A stretch of 64,000 bases of DNA from Phreatobacter cathodiphilus (GTDB lineage: Bacteria; Pseudomonadota; Alphaproteobacteria; Rhizobiales; Phreatobacteraceae): assembly GCF_003008515.1 (NCBI RefSeq), contig NZ_CP027668.1, positions 1,728,001 to 1,792,000 on the forward strand, given 5' to 3'. The notes beneath the pieces are model-generated. The model had not been told where the DNA came from and did not search any database. It saw only the letters and a list, made by a program, of their open reading frames with translations. This document shows, piece by piece, positions 1 to 7,943 of the stretch. The position numbers and the translations under genes are program-made. Every line of letters starts with the position of its first letter. Within the stretch, counting starts at the first letter, position 1.

Positions 1-276
1 CTCTCCAACGACGAGGTCTACGCCCTCACCGCCTACATCATGTTCCTCAACGACCTGGTGCCGGAGAGCTTCGAGCTGACGCGGGAGAACTTCACCTCCA
101 TCCCCATGCCCAATGTCGGCGGCTTCTACGACGACGACCGCGAGACCAGCGAGCGCGCCTTCTGGAACCCCAATCCCTGCATGAGCGATTGCCGGCCGAC
201 GCCGCCGCGGGTCACCGGCCGCGCCCGTGTCATCGACGTGACGCCCGAAGGGCGGAGCGGGCCGAGGGTCGAATGA
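1..276 (+). CDS. soxD: SoxD-like cytochrome c, C-terminal end (partial)
   Basis: Only the last 91 codons are inside the window; the gene enters from the left edge and ends at TGA 274-276. The visible part starts in a cytochrome c helix (NDEVYALTAYIMFLND) and continues into a tail with MPN and a CMSDC pair near the end. These are features of the cytochrome subunit SoxD of the Sox sulfane dehydrogenase SoxCD, which works in the periplasm on protein-bound sulfur. The next gene overlaps its stop (ATGA), and a sulfide dehydrogenase flavoprotein follows, which supports a sulfur-oxidation role. The haem motif lies outside the window, so the assignment rests on the tail and the neighbours; a SorB-like sulfite dehydrogenase cytochrome is the main alternative. 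Confidence 0.62.
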   Translation, partial: LSNDEVYALTAYIMFLNDLVPESFELTRENFTSIPMPNVGGFYDDDRETSERAFWNPNPCMSDCRPTPPRVTGRARVIDVTPEGRSGPRVE

Positions 277-602
277 CGAGGCGCTGGCGATCCCCCGCGC
301 TGGCCTGGCTCGCCCTTGCGGCGGCCGCTGTCGGGACGGCGGGCCCGGCGCATGCGGGCGACCCCGCGCTCGGCGAATATCTGTCGGCCGAATGCGTCAC
401 CTGCCACCAGCTCTCGGGCCGGCAGGTCGGCGGCATCCCCGCCATCATCGGCCTGCCGGAAGACGCCTTCGTGGCGCTGATGGAGAGCTATCGGCGCCGC
501 GAGCGCGAGAACCAGGTCATGCAGGCCATGGCCTCGCGCCTCTCTCCCGAGGAGGTGGCGGCCCTCGCCGCCTATTTCGGCGGCCTCAAGCCGCAGAACT
601 GA
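273..602 (+). CDS. Small monohaem cytochrome c, probable cytochrome subunit of sulfide dehydrogenase (FccA/SoxE-like)
   Basis: The protein has 109 residues. It has a typical signal peptide (Arg-rich start, Ala-rich hydrophobic stretch, cleavage likely after AHA) and one haem-binding motif CVTCH, so it should be a periplasmic electron carrier. The distal part (PVMQ-like NQVMQAMASRLS, then EEVAALAAYF) resembles the single-haem cytochrome partners of flavocytochrome c sulfide dehydrogenase. The start ATG at 273 overlaps the upstream stop, so the two are translationally coupled. The flavoprotein partner is two genes downstream at 1194. It is seen to be a c-type cytochrome; the FccA role is inferred from context. 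Confidence 0.72.
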   Translation: MTRRWRSPALAWLALAAAAVGTAGPAHAGDPALGEYLSAECVTCHQLSGRQVGGIPAIIGLPEDAFVALMESYRRRERENQVMQAMASRLSPEEVAALAAYFGGLKPQN

Positions 603-628
603 CCCCAGCGAGCAAGGCGGAGGACGTG

Positions 629-1138
629 ATGCCCGACATCGACCGCAGGATCCTCATCGGCGGGGCGGCACTCGCCACCGCCGCGGCCACCGCGCCGGCG
701 GGCGCGACGCCCATGCTGCAGTTCTCCGATCTGAAGAAGGAGGCGGACGTCGCCTGCCTCTACCATTGCGATTTCGGCGACCCGCCGCGCTTCGTGCAGA
801 TGCTGACCAATATCGGCAACCACTTCTCCGCCTACGGCGCCGACCCCTTCGCCATCCAGCTCGTCGTCGTCGCCCACGGCGCCGGTGTGAAGTTCTTCCT
901 CGAGACCCTCGAGGGCACGAGCTGGCGGGACGAGGCCATGGTGCCGCAGATCTTCGACCGCGTGGCCCTGCAGGCCAAGAACGGCCTGAAGGTGCATCTG
1001 TGCGACATCACCTTCCAGCGCCTCAATCTCGACCGCTCCAAGGTGAGGAAGGCCGATTTCATCAGCTTCGTGCCTTCGGGCGTCGCCACCGTCGCGGCGC
1101 TGCAGGCGAAGGGCTTCGCCTATCTGAAAATCGGCTAG
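629..1138 (+). CDS. Exported DsrE-family sulfur-carrier-like protein
   Basis: The protein has 169 residues. The N-terminus (DRRILIGGAAL, then an Ala-rich stretch) looks like a Tat or Sec signal, so the protein is probably periplasmic, unlike the cytoplasmic DsrEFH proteins. The body has the DsrE/DsrF-like fold pattern: alternating beta strands such as FAIQLVVVAHGAGVKFFLE and a conserved cysteine in LCDITF, the usual position of the persulfide-carrying residue. It sits between the cytochrome and flavin subunits of sulfide dehydrogenase, which suggests it binds or relays the sulfane sulfur made by that enzyme. The family assignment is fairly firm; the relay role is inference. Confidence 0.7.
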   Translation: MPDIDRRILIGGAALATAAATAPAGATPMLQFSDLKKEADVACLYHCDFGDPPRFVQMLTNIGNHFSAYGADPFAIQLVVVAHGAGVKFFLETLEGTSWRDEAMVPQIFDRVALQAKNGLKVHLCDITFQRLNLDRSKVRKADFISFVPSGVATVAALQAKGFAYLKIG

Positions 1139-1193
1139 AGTTCCGCCGCAAGGCCGGGCCAACCGGCCGCGAACGATCACGGGAGGACGACCA

Positions 1194-2468
1194 ATGACGA
1201 TCCATCGCAGGCAATTCCTCGCAGCGGGCGGCGCCGCTGCGGCCGTGGCCCTCGGCGCTCCGGCCGTTCTCGGCCAGGCGCGGGCGCGCGTCGTCGTGGT
1301 GGGCGGTGGCCCCGGCGGCGTCACCGCGGCCAAATACATCGCCAAGGACGCCCGCAACGCCATCGACGTGGTTCTGGTTGAGCCGCAGCGCCAGTTCACC
1401 ACCTGCTTCCACTCCAACCTTTATCTCGGCGGCTATCGCAGCTTCGAATCCATCACCCACGGCTACGACAAGGTCTCGGCGGCCAACGGCTTCCGCATGA
1501 ACCATCAGATGGCGACGCGCGTGGACCGGGAGAAGAAGGAGGTCGTCCTCGCCGACGGTTCCCGCCTCGGCTATGAGCGGCTCGTCCTGTCGCCGGGTAT
1601 CGACCTGAAATACGACTCCGTCCCGGGCTGGGGCCGTGAGCACGAGGAGGCCATGCCCCATGCCTGGCGGGCGGGCCCCCAGACCCAGCTCCTCAAGGCG
1701 CGGCTCGACGCGGTGCCGGACGGTGGGGTCGTTGTCATGATCGCTCCGCCCAACCCCTATCGCTGCCCGCCGGGCCCCTACGAGCGCGTCTCGATGATGG
1801 CCCATGTGCTGAAGGCCTCGGGCCGGACACGGGCCAAGATCATCGTCCTCGACCCCAAGGAGAGCTTTTCCAAGCAGGGCCTCTTCCAGGAGGGCTGGGA
1901 GAAGCACTATCCCGGCATGGTCGAGTGGATCGGCCCGAAGGTCCACGACGGCATCAAGTCGGTGGATCCGAAGACCAACACCGTCGTCACCGGTTTCGAG
2001 ACCTACGAGAAGGTGGCTCTCGTCAACGTCATCCCGGCACAGATGGCGGGTGCCGTCGCCCGCGACGCCGGCCTCGCCAACGGCTCGGGCTTCTGCCCCA
2101 TCGACCCCGCCAGCATGAAGTCGGCGAACGATACCAGCATCTACATCCTCGGCGACGCCTGCATCGCCGGCGACATGCCGAAATCCGGCTTCTCCGCCAA
2201 CAGCCAGGCGAAGGTCGCGGCGCTGATGGTGCGCGGCGAGCTCGCCGGCGCACGGACCTTCCCGGCCCGCTACGCCAACACCTGCTGGAGCCTCATCGAG
2301 ACCGACGACACCGTGAAGGTCGGCGGCCGCTATGAAGCCAAGGACGGCAAGATCACCGCCGTGGAGACCTTCATCTCCAAGACCGGGGAGACTGCCGAAC
2401 TGCGCAAGCAGACCCAGGAGGAGAACATGGGTTGGTACGCCGGCATCACCGCCGACATGTTCACCTGA
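1194..2468 (+). CDS. fccB: Flavocytochrome c sulfide dehydrogenase, FAD subunit (SoxF/FccB)
   Basis: This 424-residue flavoprotein oxidises sulfide in the periplasm and passes electrons to a cytochrome c. The start carries a Tat signal (RRQFLAAGG). The FAD-binding Rossmann motif VVVGGGPGGVTAAKYI follows directly. Redox-active cysteines are visible in the family positions: FTTCFHSNLYLGG near the start and PYRCPPGPYERVSM in the middle. The second FAD motif is YILGDACIAGDMPKSGFSANSQ. The C-terminal dimerisation part ends ENMGWYAGITADMF, typical of the family. It lies in the same strand run as the SoxD-like cytochrome, so it belongs to a Sox locus. Confidence 0.9.
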   Translation: MTIHRRQFLAAGGAAAAVALGAPAVLGQARARVVVVGGGPGGVTAAKYIAKDARNAIDVVLVEPQRQFTTCFHSNLYLGGYRSFESITHGYDKVSAANGFRMNHQMATRVDREKKEVVLADGSRLGYERLVLSPGIDLKYDSVPGWGREHEEAMPHAWRAGPQTQLLKARLDAVPDGGVVVMIAPPNPYRCPPGPYERVSMMAHVLKASGRTRAKIIVLDPKESFSKQGLFQEGWEKHYPGMVEWIGPKVHDGIKSVDPKTNTVVTGFETYEKVALVNVIPAQMAGAVARDAGLANGSGFCPIDPASMKSANDTSIYILGDACIAGDMPKSGFSANSQAKVAALMVRGELAGARTFPARYANTCWSLIETDDTVKVGGRYEAKDGKITAVETFISKTGETAELRKQTQEENMGWYAGITADMFT

Positions 2469-2552
2469 ACCGGCCGGCCCTGCGCCGCGTTTCAAGCGAG
2501 CGGGTGGCGGTCGCCGCCATCCGCCGAGTTCCCACCCCGAAGGACCCCTGTC

Positions 2553-3026
2553 ATGCGCATCGCCATCGCCGCGCTCGTCGCCACGGCCTCCATGCTGTCT
2601 CCCCTCATGGCCCAGGCCCCCGCGCCGACGCCTCCCGCCACTGCCCCGGCCGCTCCCGCGGCGGCGGCTCCTGCGGCCGCTCCCGCGGCCGGCGACCCGG
2701 CGGCCGGCGAGCGGGTCTTCGCCCAGTGCCGCGCCTGCCACCAGGTCGGCCCGACGGCCCGCAACGTCGTCGGTCCGCAGCTCAACGGGCTGTTCGGTCG
2801 CAAGGCCGGCAGCGTGGCGGGCTTCAACTATTCCCCGGCCTACAAGACGCCGGCCGTCGCCGAGAAGGTCTGGTCACCCGAGAACTTCGCCGTCTATATC
2901 CGCAACCCCCGCGAGGTGACGCCGGGCACGCGCATGGTCTTCGCCGGCATCCGCAGCGAGAACCAGATCGCCGACCTCATCGCCTACCTCCGGCAGTTCG
3001 ACGCCGAGGGCAAGCGCGCCCAGTAA
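2553..3026 (+). CDS. Cytochrome c2-like class I cytochrome c
   Basis: The protein has 157 residues: a signal peptide, then an Ala/Pro-rich linker at about residues 21-47, then a class I cytochrome domain. The haem site is CRACH and the likely axial Met is in GTRMVFAG, within the conserved NPREVTPGTRM segment of mitochondrial/c2-type cytochromes. The low-complexity linker may tether the domain or let it reach across the periplasm. It closes the sulfur-oxidation run, 84 bases after the flavoprotein gene, and is a plausible electron acceptor for the sulfide dehydrogenase. Confidence 0.82.
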   Translation: MRIAIAALVATASMLSPLMAQAPAPTPPATAPAAPAAAAPAAAPAAGDPAAGERVFAQCRACHQVGPTARNVVGPQLNGLFGRKAGSVAGFNYSPAYKTPAVAEKVWSPENFAVYIRNPREVTPGTRMVFAGIRSENQIADLIAYLRQFDAEGKRAQ

Positions 3027-3061
3027 GCCGCAGCGGCCCGCACCCCGGCGGCGGAGTGTGG

Positions 3062-3081
3062 GCCGGCCGCGTCAGGCCGGC
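3062..3081. terminator. Possible bidirectional terminator between convergent genes
   Basis: Seven-base arms GCCGGCC (3062-3068) and GGCCGGC (3075-3081) are separated by six bases and lie between the stop of the cytochrome gene and the convergent RND gene, spanning the RND stop codon. There is no T-tract, so this is only a candidate. Confidence 0.3.
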
Positions 3082-6000
3082 TTCGCCGCATGGCCTCCCC
3101 GCAGCACCACATAGATGGCCGGGATCACCAGCACGGTCAGCAGCGTCGACGACGCCAGGCCGAACAGCAGCGAGATCGCCAGCCCCTGGAAGATCGGGTC
3201 GGTGAGGATCGTCACCGCACCGATCATCGCCGCCAGCGCCGTCAGCAGGATCGGCTTGAAGCGGATGGCTCCCGCCTCCAGCAGCACCTCCGTCAGCTGC
3301 CGGCCCGGTGTGCGGGCGTGGCGGATGAAGTCGACCAGCAGGATCGAGTTGCGCACGATGATGCCTGCGAGCGCGATGAAGCCGATCATCGATGTCGCCG
3401 AGAACGGCGCGCCGAACAGCCAGTGCCCGATCAGGATGCCGATGAAGGTCAGCGGGATCGGCGTCAGGATCACCAGCGGCAGCTTGAACGAGCCGAACTG
3501 CATCACGACGAGGATGTAGATGGCGAGCAGTGCCACCATGAAGGCGGCGCCCATGTCGCGGAAGGTCACCCAGGTCACCTCCCATTCGCCGTCCCACAGC
3601 AGGACCGGCTTCGTGGTGTCGACCGGCTGGCCGTTGAGCGCGACGGCAGGTTTCGGCACCGCCCCCCAGTCCGCCGCCTCGATGGCCCGCTGCACCGCAA
3701 TCATGCCGTAGAGCGGCGCCTCGAAGGCGCCCGCGAGCTCGGCCGTCACCATTTCGGCGGCGCGGCCGTTGCGGCGATAGACCGGCAGGGAGGTGGTCTC
3801 GCGGGTCATCCGCACCACGTCTCCGAGCTCCACAACCGACCGATCGCCGGGTAGGATGTTGGCCGGTACGGGCGTCGCCAGCGCCCGCTCGTCGACGACG
3901 AGGCCGCTCTTCGCCGGCGCGAGCCGGATCGGGATGGGCTGGCGGCCGCCGCCCCGATGCGAATAGCCGACCGTGGTGCCGCCATAGAGCATGCGGATGG
4001 TGGAGAAGACGTCGGACTGTTCGACGCGGTGGAAGTCGAGGGCGTCGTCGGCGACGGTGAGCCGCACGCGCTCGGCGGCCGTGCCGAAACTGTCGTCCAC
4101 GTCGACGATGAAGGGCACCGCGGCGAAGGCCTCCCGCACCTTGCGCGCCACCTGCCGGCGCGTCTCGGCGTCGGGCCCGTAGATCTCGGCGAGCAGCGTC
4201 GCCATGACCGGCGGTCCCGGCGGCGGCTCGACCACCTTCACCGCCGTCAGCGGCGGCACGGCGATCCCCCGCAGCCGCTCGCGCACCTCGAGGGCGATGG
4301 CGTGGCTGTCGCGCTTGCGCCTATCCTTCGCCACGAGGTTGAGCTGCAGGTCGCCCATCTGCGGCTCGCTGCGCAGGTAGGAATGGCGCACCAGCCCGTT
4401 GAAGTTGAACGGCGCGGCCGTGCCGGCATGGCTCTGGATCGAGGCGATCTCCGCCATGGGCGCGAGGCGCGCCGCCATCTCCTGCAGCAGCCGATCGGTC
4501 TCCTCCACCGATGCGCCGCGCGGCAGGTCGACGACCACGCCGAGCTCGGACTTGTTGTCGAAGGGCAGCAGCTTCACCGTGACGTGCTGGGTATAGAACA
4601 GCGCCATGGAACCGAGCGTCGCGACCCCGACGAGGACGAGGAACATCCAGGCGCGGGCCTTGGAGGCGAGAATGGGAGCCGCCGCCCGGCGGTAGGCCCG
4701 ACCCAACGGTCCGCCGTCATCCCCGCCATGGCCGCCATGGACGGTCTCGTGCCCGCCATGGGCCTTGCCGAACTTCAGCATCAGCCACGGCGTCACCATG
4801 ACGGCGACGAAGAAGGAGAAGACCATCGCCGCCGAGGCATTGGCGGGGATCGGGCTCATATAGGGCCCCATCATGCCCGAGACGAAGAGCATGGGCAGCA
4901 GCGCCGCCACCACGGTCAGCGTCGCGACGATGGTCGGATTGCCGACCTCGCCCACGGCGTCGATCGCCGCCTGCGCGCGCGAGCGGCCGTCCTTCATCGC
5001 CCAGTGGCGGGCGATGTTCTCGATGACGACGATGGCGTCGTCGACGAGGATGCCGATGGAGAAGATCAGCGCGAAGAGACTGACGCGGTTCAACGTGTAG
5101 CCCATGATCCGCGCGGCGAAGAGCGTCAGCAGGATCGTCACCGGAATGACGATCGCCACGACCAGCGCCTCGCGCCAGCCGATGGCGAGCCACACCAGCA
5201 GGACGATGGAGACGGTCGCCAGGGCGAGGTGGAACAGGAGCTCGTTCGCCTTCTCGTTGGCCGTCTCGCCGTAGTCGCGCGTCACATGCACGGCCAGGTC
5301 GCCCGGCACCACGGTGCCTTCGGCGCGCTTCACCGCGGCGAGGATGTCGTGGGCGACGGTGACGGCATTGGCGCCCGCCCGCTTGGCGATGGCGAGGGAG
5401 ACGGCGGGCGCCCGGTCGAAACCGCCCTCGCCGTTGCGCGACAGATGGGAGACGCGGGTCTCCGCCGTCTCGGTCGCCAGCGTGATGCGGGCGACGTCGC
5501 GCACATAGACCGCACGGCCGTCGCGGGTGGTGACGAGCAGATTGCCGATCTCCGGCAGGCCGCCGAGGGTCTGGCCGGCGACGAGGCCGATCTGCCGGTT
5601 TCCGTCTCGGATGGTCGCGGCCGAGAAGGCGCGGTTCGCCGCTTCCACCTTGGCCGCGAGGGCCTGCAGCGTCAGGCCGGCGCGGGCGAGCAGTTCGGGA
5701 TCGGGCTCGACGCGGATTTCCTCGGGCTGCTGTCCCACCAGATAGGTCAGGCCGATATTGTCGAGCCGGGAGATCGCCACCTGCAGCTCGCGGGCGACGC
5801 GGGTGAGGTCGTTGGCGCTCCAGCGGTCTACGGCTCCCGGCCTGGCGGCGAGCGTCAGCACCATGATGGCGACGTCGTCGATGCCGCGGCCGACGATCAG
5901 CGGCTCTGGAATGCCCGTCGGCAGCCTGTCGAGATTGGCGCGCACCTTCTCGTGGACGCGCAGGATCGCCGCATCCGACGAGGTTCCCACGAGGAAGCGC

Positions 6001-6305
6001 GCGGTGACCAGCGTGCCGTCGTCGCGGGTCGTCGAATAGACGTGCTCGACCCCGTTGATCGACTTGACCAACGTCTCCAGCGGCTCGGTGACGAGCTTGA
6101 CCGCATCCTCCGCCTTGAGGCCGTCGGCCCGCACGTGGATGTCGACCATGGGCACGGAGATCTGCGGCTCTTCCTCGCGCGGCAGCGTCACCAGCGCCAC
6201 CATCCCGAGCACCAGCGAGGCGAGCAGGAAGAGCGGCGTCAGCGGCGAAGTGATGAAGGCGCGGGTCAGCGCGCCGGCAATGCCCAGTTTCGGCGTCTCG
6301 GTCAC
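3072..6305 (-). CDS. RND-family efflux transporter permease (AcrB/HAE-type)
   Basis: This 1077-residue inner-membrane permease is driven by the proton gradient. It has the expected duplicated layout: an N-terminal membrane helix, a periplasmic porter loop, a group of helices with the proton-relay aspartate pair (VDDAIVVIEN, D422-D423), a second porter loop from about 570 to 900, and a second helix group ending at about 1070. It overlaps by four bases with the membrane-fusion gene upstream (6302). No outer-membrane channel gene is next to it. A His-rich cytoplasmic-side stretch (HGGHETVHGGH, about residues 516-526) is unusual and could bind a metal. The substrate is unknown; the neighbouring rhodanese and DUF2892 genes point to sulfur-stress responses. 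Confidence 0.9.
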   Translation of the reverse strand: MTETPKLGIAGALTRAFITSPLTPLFLLASLVLGMVALVTLPREEEPQISVPMVDIHVRADGLKAEDAVKLVTEPLETLVKSINGVEHVYSTTRDDGTLVTARFLVGTSSDAAILRVHEKVRANLDRLPTGIPEPLIVGRGIDDVAIMVLTLAARPGAVDRWSANDLTRVARELQVAISRLDNIGLTYLVGQQPEEIRVEPDPELLARAGLTLQALAAKVEAANRAFSAATIRDGNRQIGLVAGQTLGGLPEIGNLLVTTRDGRAVYVRDVARITLATETAETRVSHLSRNGEGGFDRAPAVSLAIAKRAGANAVTVAHDILAAVKRAEGTVVPGDLAVHVTRDYGETANEKANELLFHLALATVSIVLLVWLAIGWREALVVAIVIPVTILLTLFAARIMGYTLNRVSLFALIFSIGILVDDAIVVIENIARHWAMKDGRSRAQAAIDAVGEVGNPTIVATLTVVAALLPMLFVSGMMGPYMSPIPANASAAMVFSFFVAVMVTPWLMLKFGKAHGGHETVHGGHGGDDGGPLGRAYRRAAAPILASKARAWMFLVLVGVATLGSMALFYTQHVTVKLLPFDNKSELGVVVDLPRGASVEETDRLLQEMAARLAPMAEIASIQSHAGTAAPFNFNGLVRHSYLRSEPQMGDLQLNLVAKDRRKRDSHAIALEVRERLRGIAVPPLTAVKVVEPPPGPPVMATLLAEIYGPDAETRRQVARKVREAFAAVPFIVDVDDSFGTAAERVRLTVADDALDFHRVEQSDVFSTIRMLYGGTTVGYSHRGGGRQPIPIRLAPAKSGLVVDERALATPVPANILPGDRSVVELGDVVRMTRETTSLPVYRRNGRAAEMVTAELAGAFEAPLYGMIAVQRAIEAADWGAVPKPAVALNGQPVDTTKPVLLWDGEWEVTWVTFRDMGAAFMVALLAIYILVVMQFGSFKLPLVILTPIPLTFIGILIGHWLFGAPFSATSMIGFIALAGIIVRNSILLVDFIRHARTPGRQLTEVLLEAGAIRFKPILLTALAAMIGAVTILTDPIFQGLAISLLFGLASSTLLTVLVIPAIYVVLRGGHAAKPA

Positions 6306-7315
6306 GGCAGGATCACCCGGTCTCCGGGCCGCAGCCCGGTCAATATCTCGCGGCGGGTCCCGGTCGGAGTCTCGACGAGCGCGCCGATGACGACGGCGAC
6401 GTCGCGCTCCCCCTGAGACGTTGCGATGCGGACGAAATCGATGCCGGCGCGCAACGTCAGCGCCGCCTCCGGCACGGCGAGCACCTGCCGCGTGGCGACG
6501 GGCACGCGCACCAGCACGCGCTCGCCGACGAACCGGTCGGAAAGGCCCTCCACCGCGACATCGGCGATGACGCGGCCGGATTCGATCTGCGGATAGACCT
6601 TCTCGATCTTGCCGCGGGACGGACGGCCTGCTTGCGCCGCGCCTTCGCCGATCTCCACGACGGCGCCCACGGTGAGCAGCGGCGCATGGCGCTCGGGGAT
6701 GGCGAGGCGCAGGAACAGGCCGCCGCCGGCGATGGTGGCCACCTGCTCGCCCGCCAGCACTACCGAGCCACGGCGGATCGGAACCGTCAGCACCCGCCCG
6801 GCGGCCGGCGCGACGACGGTGCCTTCCGTCGCCTGCTGGAGGATGACGGCCTTCTCGGCCTCGGCCTGGTTCATCTGATTGGTCACCACGTCCACCTGCA
6901 TCCGCAACTGGTCGAGGCGTTGCTGGGTGGCGGCGCCACGGGCGAGCAGAGCCGCCGTGCGATCAAACTCGACCCGGGCGTTGTCCAACTGCGAGGCGGC
7001 GGCACGGATGCGCGCGTCGGCGGCGTTCATCTGCAGCACGAGCTTCTCGTCCGCGACGCGGGCGATCGGCCGCCCCGCCTCCACCACCGAACCCTCGGTG
7101 ACGTCGAGATCGACAAGGACGCCGCCGATGCGCGAGCGGGCCGGCACGACGAACCGGCTCTCGATCCGCCCGTAGACGGCCTTGCTGTCCACCACCGCCA
7201 CGGGCTGGACCACCTCTTCGGCGGCCTTCGCCCCGGGGGCGAGGGACAGGAGAACGGCCAGGCCCAGAAGGCCGGCAACAGCAGGTTGACGCGCGCGCAT
7301 CGTTCGCGACCTCAC
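6302..7315 (-). CDS. RND efflux periplasmic adaptor (membrane-fusion) protein
   Basis: The protein has 337 residues, with a signal sequence (AGLLGLAVLLSLAPGAKA). The biotinyl-lipoyl-like half motifs VVDLDVTEGSVVEAGRPIARV and APAAGRVLTVPIRRGSVV flank a short alpha-hairpin at about residues 85-150. A beta-barrel and membrane-proximal domain follow. These define the HlyD/AcrA-type adaptor that couples the RND pump to an outer-membrane channel. The stop overlaps the permease start, and its own start overlaps the stop of the DUF2892 gene, so the three genes form one operon. Confidence 0.88.
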   Translation of the reverse strand: MRSRTMRARQPAVAGLLGLAVLLSLAPGAKAAEEVVQPVAVVDSKAVYGRIESRFVVPARSRIGGVLVDLDVTEGSVVEAGRPIARVADEKLVLQMNAADARIRAAASQLDNARVEFDRTAALLARGAATQQRLDQLRMQVDVVTNQMNQAEAEKAVILQQATEGTVVAPAAGRVLTVPIRRGSVVLAGEQVATIAGGGLFLRLAIPERHAPLLTVGAVVEIGEGAAQAGRPSRGKIEKVYPQIESGRVIADVAVEGLSDRFVGERVLVRVPVATRQVLAVPEAALTLRAGIDFVRIATSQGERDVAVVIGALVETPTGTRREILTGLRPGDRVILP

Positions 7316-7515
7316 TTGAAGGCGCAGCCGGTCTTCAGGCCCATTGCCTTGAAGATCATGGCGGCAGGGCAGAAGCCAGTGAACCCAGCCTGCAGCATGT
7401 TGAGGCCCACGAAGGCGTTGAAGGCCAGGAACCAGGGCGAGACGAGATAGGCGAGGGCCAGCGAGACGAGGATCATAAGGCCGGCGAAACTGAGGACGGC
7501 GTTGTCGATGGTCAT
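7312..7515 (-). CDS. DUF2892 (YgaP-type inner-membrane) protein
   Basis: The protein has 67 residues, with two hydrophobic segments and the DUF2892 pattern: ALAYLVSPWFLAFNAFVGLNMLQAGFTGFCPAA with a cysteine before the PAA turn and a further cysteine (TGCAF) at the end. In YgaP this domain is fused to a rhodanese and anchors it in the membrane; here the rhodanese is a separate gene across the divergent promoter (7944). The ATG at 7515 was chosen because a purine-rich AAGGGGGAAG lies just upstream; an in-frame codon 33 bases further upstream is possible but poorer. Confidence 0.82.
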   Translation of the reverse strand: MTIDNAVLSFAGLMILVSLALAYLVSPWFLAFNAFVGLNMLQAGFTGFCPAAMIFKAMGLKTGCAFK

Positions 7516-7619
7516 GGGACTTCCCCCTTCCGGTTTAAGATGGATCACCGCGGGCGCGGCGTCGTTGCGGTAGCTGCTTGACGCCCCCCGGGGCGTTCCG
7601 GTATCAGCACCCCTGTAAT

Positions 7620-7639
7620 ATATTCGAATATGCGAATAT
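7620..7639. promoter_or_regulatory. 20-bp dyad matching the SqrR/BigR-type operator
   Basis: The sequence ATATTCGAATATGCGAATAT is an 18-of-20 palindrome and contains ATTC-N8-GAAT exactly (7622-7637). That spacing is the reported recognition pattern of the persulfide-sensing ArsR-family repressor SqrR, a relative of BigR. It is the only AT-rich island in a GC-rich intergenic region between the divergent efflux/DUF2892 operon and the rhodanese operon. The repressor gene itself is not in the window. The dyad is seen; the cognate regulator is inferred. Confidence 0.6.
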
Positions 7640-7746
7640 CAAGAGGCGACGTCGACATTGCGCAAGCGGTCCCCGATCCTTCGCAGCGCGGACCGCAACG
7701 CAGGGCCGACGCCCTGCGTTCGGCCACCACGTCTGGGGAGCCAGCC

Positions 7747-7920
7747 ATGACGACGCGAGAAGGCCATACGGCAGGCGCACCGGGGCGCCCTGACCGCCGC
7801 GACCCTCGACGGCGCCTCGTCGCCCTGATCACCGTCATCTGGACGGCCGGCGCCCTCGGCACTGCCGTCCTGGCCTATGTGGCGCTGAGCCCGGTCGGCG
7901 CCCCAGCGACCGCCCGTTAG
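7747..7920 (+). CDS. Small single-pass membrane protein, unknown
   Basis: This is a 57-residue ORF with a GGGGAG ribosome-binding site seven bases upstream. A charged, Arg-rich N-terminal half (about residues 1-24) is followed by one hydrophobic segment (LVALITVIWTAGALGTAVLAYVAL) and a short tail. I recognise no family. It lies between the dyad at 7620 and the rhodanese gene 23 bases downstream, so it is probably the first gene of the sulfide-responsive transcript. The positive-inside rule would put the Arg-rich part in the cytoplasm. Confidence 0.55.
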   Translation: MTTREGHTAGAPGRPDRRDPRRRLVALITVIWTAGALGTAVLAYVALSPVGAPATAR

Positions 7921-7943
7921 ACCGAAGCCGAAAGGACCTTTCC

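Noticed and set aside
1062-2741. 559-codon antisense frame over the sulfide dehydrogenase gene
   Set aside because: Composition (Gly/Arg/His/Asp) is that of a codon-bias shadow; the plus strand has FAD and Tat motifs.
3957-6416. An 819-codon open frame antisense to the RND permease gene
   Set aside because: It has no recognisable domain and is rich in His/Asp/Arg/Glu repeats, the usual shadow of GC-rich third positions opposite a real gene; the opposite strand codes for clear RND motifs.
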